DNA from: an uncultured Alphaproteobacteria bacterium
Lineage (GTDB): Bacteria; Pseudomonadota; Alphaproteobacteria; Rs-D84
NCBI GenBank assembly: GCA_944389495.1
Contig: CALXMN010000006.1
Span: 1 to 44,363, forward strand
Direction: 5' to 3'
DNA length: 44,363 nt
The notes under the pieces are model-generated. The model was not told the origin of the DNA. It made no database searches and saw only the letters and a program-made list of their open reading frames with translations. Positions 39,613 to 44,363 of this stretch are shown here, piece by piece. Position numbers and translations under genes: made by a program. Within the stretch, counting starts at the first letter, position 1; every line of letters starts with the position of its first letter.

Positions 39613-42006
39613 TATCAATGGCGGGAAACAATCGCCACCATCCGCCGGACAGCAATTAAATCCCTGGTCACCCATATCTGTATATACCTCGCCCGGGCAA
39701 CATCCATTAACATCGGGTGCCGTTCCATCCGGACACATAGGCAAATTGGCGGCGGACTGTTCCCATACAACCGATGTTACAGCCTGGGGAACATATTCAT
39801 CCGTCACTGTATTTGTATTATTTCCTGAATCCGTATTTATATTCGTTGTCACAACCGTCCCCCCAGAGGTATTTACAACCGGCAAATTATCCTGGCGCAG
39901 GGTTTCCGTATCGTATTCTGGATCGGCAACAAACATATTTTCATTTTGTGAAACATTATATGCTGGCTTGCTGGCCAAAATTTCTTCTTCTGTTTCAATA
40001 ACAGGTTCCGGTTCTGGCTCGGGCGTTACAACGTTAATCGATTCGACAACAACATCCGCCACGGGTTCTGGCTCGGGCACGACAACCGGTTCTGGCTCGG
40101 GTTCTGGTTCTGGCACAACAACCGATTCCGTCACAGGTTCTGTGGACGCTGCGGGCTGCGGCTCCGGACTTGGAACCGGTTCTGATTCATCAATGGCCAC
40201 AGGTTCTTCTTCGACCACCGATAAAAATGGTCCATCAATATCTGTATCCGACGTCGCCACAGGCGTTTCAACCGCTGGCACCGTTGCCGTCAAATCCGGG
40301 ACTTTATCACTGGTATTTTTCTGATACAACCACAGTGTAAACACAGACAAACCAATTAACAATACCAGTAACAGATAATAAACAAACGTCGGCTTACGCG
40401 GGGCGGGATTTGTCGGCGCACCCGTACCGGTAATTGGCGAAACCGGACGTGCCGCCGCCGCGGTCGATGCCGCCGCCAATGTGGCGGCCGGCGGAACCGG
40501 ACGCGCCACATTATCATTAATCTTCGGTTCCGTATTTAACGCATCTGAATTCATCCCCGCCCCGGATGCGGCATTTTCCGCGCCCGTCATCGGTATATTG
40601 GTTGTCGGCGTCGCGTTTCCTTGTTCCACATTTGCCGCATCGGCCATACCTGTGGTCAATTCAGAATCCAACTGGGCCGATGTCGCATTTTGATCTTGCG
40701 CCTGCGGCACATCAACCGCCGTCAGCGTATCCAACACAGGGGCAGGGCGTTTTTCATCACTCTGGCCCACAGAATCATTTTCGGGTTGCGCCCGCACATT
40801 ATCAACACGTGGTGTCGGCGGTGTAAAAGACAAAGGTTTATCATCAATAATATTATCATAAACCTTTGCATTTTCATCCGAATCACTTGCATCATTTTTT
40901 TCAACCGGACTTGAAACGCCGAACTCAATCGGCTTAAACGCAATATTTTCATCCAGCACTTCGGGCTCTGTATCAAACAAAGGTCTTACTGATTCATTTT
41001 TGTTTTCATCGGCCATTATTTCCGCCTTTGGTTCATCGGTATCTTTATTTTCTATAAATGTTTCATCCGGGACGTTGCCATCCATATCCACAGGTTCACG
41101 CGCCACTTTGTCACCACTACGTGCCCCGGCGGCAACATTACCAACACGCGTTTTCCCAACAAATTCGGTTGTAAAATGAATATCTTCGTCCACAACATCT
41201 GAATTCGCATCTGATGCATTATCCGCATCATCCATCATATCATCATACGAAATATTATACGTTGTTACCACACCATCCGTCACCGCCCCAGATGCAACAT
41301 TATTATCGCGCGCATCACTTTTATCCGCATCACGTGCCAAAATTTTGCGTGCAATTTCTGCATCTTCGTCTGCCACAATCAAACGCCGCTGTGCGTTTGC
41401 CAAACGTTTTTTTGCCCGGCGCAATTTTTCATTTGTTGCATCAATTTGCGCATCTGTACGCAATATTTTGGATGCAGATTTTTTTGTTGGCTCGCGTCCA
41501 ACTTGTTTTTTCTGTTGCGCCAACTTCGATCGCAACGCACGTAATTTTATTTGCAATTCATCAATAGAATTTTTAGTACGCGAAATTGTTTCACGCGCCC
41601 GATCCGCATCAGATTCCGCGACCGCCAAACGTTCCTGCGCGGCCCGTCGCACAGACTCCTCACGAAATTCGGCCAACGCCGCCAATGCCGCGGTTAAATC
41701 CGCCCCCGAAACATATGCATTTATCAGATTATCGTATTCCGCCAAACCACTGTATTCAATATCCAATTTTTGATACTTGTTATTTTTCTTGGGCCGCACA
41801 GTTTCTAAATCAACCCCATAGTCATTTGCCAGAATATCGTCCCATTTTCTGTCCCCAACGGGATTAATCACCAACAAGGTATTCGGCTTTCTGCCGTCCA
41901 ATGTACTGTCCAGTACGAACACCAATTTACCATCGGCATCATAATATGCGCGCAGCACATTTCCGGCAATATTATATTCTCTGAACGTCAAAACAGAATT
42001 ATCCAT
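39610..42006 (-). CDS. membrane-anchored coiled-coil protein with Cys-rich C-terminal tail (798 aa)
   Basis: Not recognised. Layout in order: a globular N-terminus (1-100, including RAYYDADGKLVFVLDSTLDG); a charged coiled coil (about 105-225); a long acidic, Asp/Asn/Glu-rich disordered stretch (about 230-530); one transmembrane helix (about 539-559, YYLLLVLLIGLSVFTLWLY); a Pro/Glu/Val-rich external stretch with EPEPEP repeats; and a C-terminal motif with seven cysteines (CPDGTAPDVNGCCPGE, then NCCPADGGDC). There is no signal peptide, so the N-terminal two thirds should be cytoplasmic and the Cys tail periplasmic. GAGAGGG precedes ATG 42006. It follows gcrA by 35 bases, probably in one operon. 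Confidence 0.88.
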   Translation of the reverse strand: MDNSVLTFREYNIAGNVLRAYYDADGKLVFVLDSTLDGRKPNTLLVINPVGDRKWDDILANDYGVDLETVRPKKNNKYQKLDIEYSGLAEYDNLINAYVSGADLTAALAALAEFREESVRRAAQERLAVAESDADRARETISRTKNSIDELQIKLRALRSKLAQQKKQVGREPTKKSASKILRTDAQIDATNEKLRRAKKRLANAQRRLIVADEDAEIARKILARDADKSDARDNNVASGAVTDGVVTTYNISYDDMMDDADNASDANSDVVDEDIHFTTEFVGKTRVGNVAAGARSGDKVAREPVDMDGNVPDETFIENKDTDEPKAEIMADENKNESVRPLFDTEPEVLDENIAFKPIEFGVSSPVEKNDASDSDENAKVYDNIIDDKPLSFTPPTPRVDNVRAQPENDSVGQSDEKRPAPVLDTLTAVDVPQAQDQNATSAQLDSELTTGMADAANVEQGNATPTTNIPMTGAENAASGAGMNSDALNTEPKINDNVARPVPPAATLAAASTAAAARPVSPITGTGAPTNPAPRKPTFVYYLLLVLLIGLSVFTLWLYQKNTSDKVPDLTATVPAVETPVATSDTDIDGPFLSVVEEEPVAIDESEPVPSPEPQPAASTEPVTESVVVPEPEPEPEPVVVPEPEPVADVVVESINVVTPEPEPEPVIETEEEILASKPAYNVSQNENMFVADPEYDTETLRQDNLPVVNTSGGTVVTTNINTDSGNNTNTVTDEYVPQAVTSVVWEQSAANLPMCPDGTAPDVNGCCPGEVYTDMGDQGFNCCPADGGDCFPPLI

Positions 42007-42041
42007 TTTTCCCTCTCGCTTTGGTCCCAAACGCACATATA

Positions 42042-42599
42042 TCAAGCCGTTTTTTTCTTGGGCGGTGTAAATTGATATGCCTGTTTACAGTGTTCATAAC
42101 AATACGGCTTTCCCACAAATACCGGCGCCCCACAGAAATGAAAGTTTTCAGAATCAGGATCGCCAATCGGCCACCGACACTGATTCGGTTTCAAATTTGC
42201 CATTTCCAAAGAATGTTGAATAATACGCTGATGCATCGCCAGGTTTTTATTCAACGCTTTGGTTTTTGCCCCGGCGGCTGTTTTTTTATCCGCCCCAGCC
42301 CCCTTGGATTTTACCGTTTTTTTATCCACCCCACGCGCCACAAGGGGCGTTTTTTTTTCTGTGACCTTGGCGGCCGTTTTCTTGACGGTGGCTTTGGCCG
42401 TTTTCTTGGCATCCGACTTTTGTGTCTTATCTGCGGCGGCAACACCACCGGCCTTGGAATTCCAGCCCAATCGATTTAACTTTCCAACGACGGCATTTTT
42501 GCTCATCCCAAGGCGCTTGCCAATTTCGGATGTAGACAAACCTTTGCCTGTTAACGCCTTTAACTTTTTTAACGTTGCGTTATCCCAACCTTTACTCAT
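42042..42599 (-). CDS. gcrA: GcrA cell-cycle regulator
   Basis: GcrA is an alphaproteobacterial sigma70-binding transcription factor that recognises promoters with CcrM-methylated GANTC sites. The N-terminal homeodomain-like helices (WDNATLKKLKALTGKGLSTSEIGKRLGMSKNAVVGKLNRLGW) are clear. The conserved C-terminal block CRWPIGDPDSENFHFCGAP...GKPYCYEHCKQAYQ, which contacts sigma70, is also intact. Between them (about 50-120) lies a Lys/Ala/Thr-rich low-complexity linker that resembles histone H1-like tails and makes the protein 185 residues. AAGGA precedes ATG 42599. It is divergent from the prepilin peptidase and upstream of the 798-aa protein. Confidence 0.96.
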   Translation of the reverse strand: MSKGWDNATLKKLKALTGKGLSTSEIGKRLGMSKNAVVGKLNRLGWNSKAGGVAAADKTQKSDAKKTAKATVKKTAAKVTEKKTPLVARGVDKKTVKSKGAGADKKTAAGAKTKALNKNLAMHQRIIQHSLEMANLKPNQCRWPIGDPDSENFHFCGAPVFVGKPYCYEHCKQAYQFTPPKKKTA

Positions 42600-42613
42600 A
42601 TCAAAAAATCCTT

Positions 42614-42655
42614 GTTATATATAACACCATAATTGTAACATAATTTCGAATCGAA
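42614..42655. promoter_or_regulatory. palindromes in the gcrA/prepilin-peptidase divergent region
   Basis: The 73-base divergent gap holds a perfect 12-base palindrome GTTATATATAAC (42614-42625), which may double as a gcrA -10 on the minus strand. A second inverted repeat TTCGAATCGAA (42645-42655) contains GAATC (42648-42652), a GANTC site of the kind methylated by CcrM. Regulatory use is inference. Confidence 0.4.
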
Positions 42656-42672
42656 AGGCAAGGGGGAAAAAT

Positions 42673-43149
42673 ATGATTTCTTATATCTTTTTCATTATTC
42701 TGTTAATGGGTGCCGGCCTGTGTGCGTGGGGCATTTCCGTAACAGATTGGCGCCGCCGAATAATACCGGACGCATATTTATTTCCATTATTACTGATTGG
42801 ATTGGCCGTAACACATTTTTTTACTTGGCCGGTGTCACCCGGCGACGGCATTGTTGCCGCAATTTTCGGTTATATGTTGTCGGCAATCATAGGATACTCT
42901 TTTGAATACATCCAAACACGCCACCACACGCCATCTGCCACCCCGGCACCAATTGGTATGGGCGACATCAAGTTAATTGCGGTTGGCGGAATATGGTTGG
43001 GGTCTGTTGGACTATCAACCGCACTAATAATCGCGTGCATTGGCGGTCTTGTGTGGGGCAAACATAAAAAACAGAAATACATTCCATTCGCACCGTTTTT
43101 TATTTGTGGTGGAATTTTATCTTTAATTACAATGGCCTTTTTGATATAA
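42673..43149 (+). CDS. A24-family prepilin peptidase (CpaA/TadV-like)
   Basis: Aspartic membrane protease that cleaves type IV prepilin-like leaders. The two catalytic aspartates are D25 in SVTDWRRRIIPD and D98 in GMGDIKL, and about six hydrophobic helices fill 158 residues. There is no N-terminal zinc/methylase domain, so this is the small CpaA/TadV form, not full PilD. GGGGG precedes ATG 42673. No pilin, ATPase or secretin is in the window; the two secreted proteins directly downstream lack an obvious prepilin leader. Confidence 0.9.
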   Translation: MISYIFFIILLMGAGLCAWGISVTDWRRRIIPDAYLFPLLLIGLAVTHFFTWPVSPGDGIVAAIFGYMLSAIIGYSFEYIQTRHHTPSATPAPIGMGDIKLIAVGGIWLGSVGLSTALIIACIGGLVWGKHKKQKYIPFAPFFICGGILSLITMAFLI

Positions 43150-43186
43150 TACATAATAAAGCACCACAGGGATAATGGACCGAGAG

Positions 43187-44086
43187 ATGAAAATTCAATC
43201 ACTTTTTATCGCGAGCACATTAATCGTTATGACGACCACGGCGGTCACGGCAACAACATTTCCGACAACAACAACGCCGTTTTCTAAATACGGTCAAATT
43301 CAAAATGTACAAAATTACTCATCTAATCCATTCTGGGACCCCAGCAGTCCGTACAACCAACGTATGCCTGTTCCCGTATATGTCCAGGGCACAGATGTTG
43401 ACACATCCGATTGCACAACGATTGTTGGCGCATTGGTTTCTTCATTTTGTACATCACGTAATAATTGTGCGGGATTAAGTCTTGACGACGTGCGTCCAAC
43501 CATAATGGTCCAGTTGGCCAGTTTGCCAAACCATAACTATGTAACACCGTGTGCGGGCTATGTTGACAGTGAATTCAGCAAATACGTTGCCCAAAATACA
43601 TTGGCGGCCCCAACGGATACACCCGTTGCATTTCCAAACGCAACGGCACCAAATACAGACCTGAACAAACAGGAATACGAACTTCAAAACCCATATAACC
43701 CCAAACTGCCGACTTGGAATGGCGAACCGTGGATGCAGGATATGCTGGAACGAAAACAAGAATTACAAAATCTGCAATCTGCATCTGCCACATCAACCGG
43801 TGCAAAATTGGCATCGGCGGAATTTCCACAAACGGCCAACGATCTAACATTTTCCCAGCGTATTGAAAATGACGCGGCCGGTTATGCGCCGTACGCGGGC
43901 AAATCCGCATATCGAACAATCAAAATTGAAAACGAAGAAACATATAAACAACGCACCAATGCGTATTGCGGTCGGGAAATTGCGAAACTGTCTGTAATTG
44001 ACGCAGATTTGGCAACATTGCAAAAGTGTAAACAAGCAAACACACCGTTTAATGATTGCAAAAAACAGTTAAGAGGAATTTATTAA
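43187..44086 (+). CDS. secreted protein of unknown function (299 aa)
   Basis: Not recognised. A signal peptide (KIQSLFIASTLIVMTTTAVTA) is followed by a Thr/Pro-rich start. Cysteine segments SDCTTIVGALVSSFCTSRNNCAG and TPCAGYV come next, then a disordered Pro/Asn/Gln-rich middle (about 130-200) and a helical C-terminus ending NAYCGREIAKL...KCKQANTPFNDCKKQ. ATG 43187 is preferred because ATG 43175 would add DRE before the basic signal-peptide start; the longer form has a better-spaced AGGGAT. It starts about 37 bases after the prepilin peptidase and 3 bases before the next gene, implying an operon. Confidence 0.83.
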   Translation: MKIQSLFIASTLIVMTTTAVTATTFPTTTTPFSKYGQIQNVQNYSSNPFWDPSSPYNQRMPVPVYVQGTDVDTSDCTTIVGALVSSFCTSRNNCAGLSLDDVRPTIMVQLASLPNHNYVTPCAGYVDSEFSKYVAQNTLAAPTDTPVAFPNATAPNTDLNKQEYELQNPYNPKLPTWNGEPWMQDMLERKQELQNLQSASATSTGAKLASAEFPQTANDLTFSQRIENDAAGYAPYAGKSAYRTIKIENEETYKQRTNAYCGREIAKLSVIDADLATLQKCKQANTPFNDCKKQLRGIY

Positions 44087-44089
44087 ACT

Positions 44090-44363
44090 ATGCGAAAATG
44101 TGCAAAAATCTTTTCCTTGATGGCATCGTTACTGTTTACGATGAATACTGCAAATGCACTGATGTGGAACGATCCCGGTGTAAACCCGGTTCAAAGTATA
44201 TCCGATCACCGTTGGCGCGATGCAAATACGGGCCGTTTGATAAATGTAAGCGGAATGCCAACCCCGTGGGCCGAAAGCGCCCCGTCCGGCACCACCGCCC
44301 CCAGTGGGCCGGCCCCAGCCACCCCTGATTCAAATTCCAGTTCAAATTCCAGTTCAAATTCCA
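44090..44363 (+). CDS. secreted protein, 5' part only, with SNSS repeats
   Basis: ATG 44090 opens a frame that runs off the window (91 codons). AGAGGAAT precedes it by about 11 bases, and the previous stop is 3 bases away. Residues 1-23 (MRKCAKIFSLMASLLFTMNTANA) form a signal peptide. The mature start LMWNDPGVNPVQSISDHRWRD is followed by a Pro/Ser/Gly-rich stretch and then tandem Ser-Asn-Ser-Ser units cut by the window edge. Likely a surface or secreted protein; not recognised. Confidence 0.8.
   Translation, partial: MRKCAKIFSLMASLLFTMNTANALMWNDPGVNPVQSISDHRWRDANTGRLINVSGMPTPWAESAPSGTTAPSGPAPATPDSNSSSNSSSNS
44329..44363 (+). repeat. 12-base coding tandem repeat, continuing past the window
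   Basis: TTCAAATTCCAG is repeated at 44329, 44341 and 44353 without mismatch up to the last base, encoding Ser-Asn-Ser-Ser units. Confidence 0.9.

Overview
The window looks like a chromosomal segment of an alphaproteobacterium of moderate GC content. GcrA at 42042-42599, an alphaproteobacterial cell-cycle regulator, is the strongest lineage marker; the XRE regulator at 10715 and the TolA C-terminal domain agree with it. The many Cys-rich secreted proteins, one with an InlB-type B-repeat, suggest to me a host- or gut-associated lineage with a reduced genome (Candidatus Enterousia-like). That placement is recollection-based inference. No phage, IS element, CRISPR array or resistance gene was seen. 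Most of the window is dense core genome with short intergenic gaps and clear rho-independent terminators.

Layout. 1-1256: partial surface/secreted protein with an InlB-type repeat (-). 1394-1744: RNase P RNA (+). 1829-2215: a cluster of palindromic MITE-like repeats, the only long gene-free stretch. 2287-5605: dnaK, rplY, rsmD (-). 5623-6078: tadA (+). 6110-8719: secA (-), with overlapping divergent promoters shared with a 72-aa ORF of unknown function. 9106-10581: gpmI (-). 10715-11128: XRE regulator (+). 11186-16250: four unrecognised minus-strand genes, one encoding a four-helix CPVC membrane protein and two encoding very Cys-rich secreted proteins. 16310-20568: rsmH and dnaE, overlapping as dnaE-rsmH. 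20736-25146: a seven-gene unit, alpha/beta hydrolase-ruvB-HD hydrolase-ybgC-tolQ-tolR-tolA.

25287-44363: secreted protein, response regulator and histidine kinase, argS, rplM-rpsI, tig, thyA, a hypothetical, a Gly-zipper lipoprotein, a small membrane protein (-), rpsA, adk, corA (-), a single-pass Cys protein, acpS (-), tRNA-Pro(GGG), a 798-aa membrane-anchored coiled-coil protein following gcrA (-), an A24 prepilin peptidase and two secreted proteins, the last cut by the window edge.

How the genes work together: replication and repair (dnaE, ruvB, thyA), translation (rnpB, tRNA-Pro, rplM, rpsI, rplY, rpsA, rsmD, rsmH, tadA, argS), folding and export (dnaK, tig, secA) and envelope energetics (tolQRA, lipoprotein, corA) make up the core. 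The accessory part is almost entirely envelope or secreted: at least eight predicted exported or membrane-anchored proteins of unknown function, most rich in cysteine. The most interesting candidate for an undescribed system is the 11186-16250 block, where a CPVC membrane protein lies upstream of two exported proteins with 28 and 23 cysteines. Several core genes also deviate: a compact TolQ, an acidic TolA linker, no tolB/pal, an alpha/beta hydrolase lacking its Ser nucleophile, a response regulator with a shortened DNA-binding domain, and an adk promoter that appears to yield leaderless mRNA.
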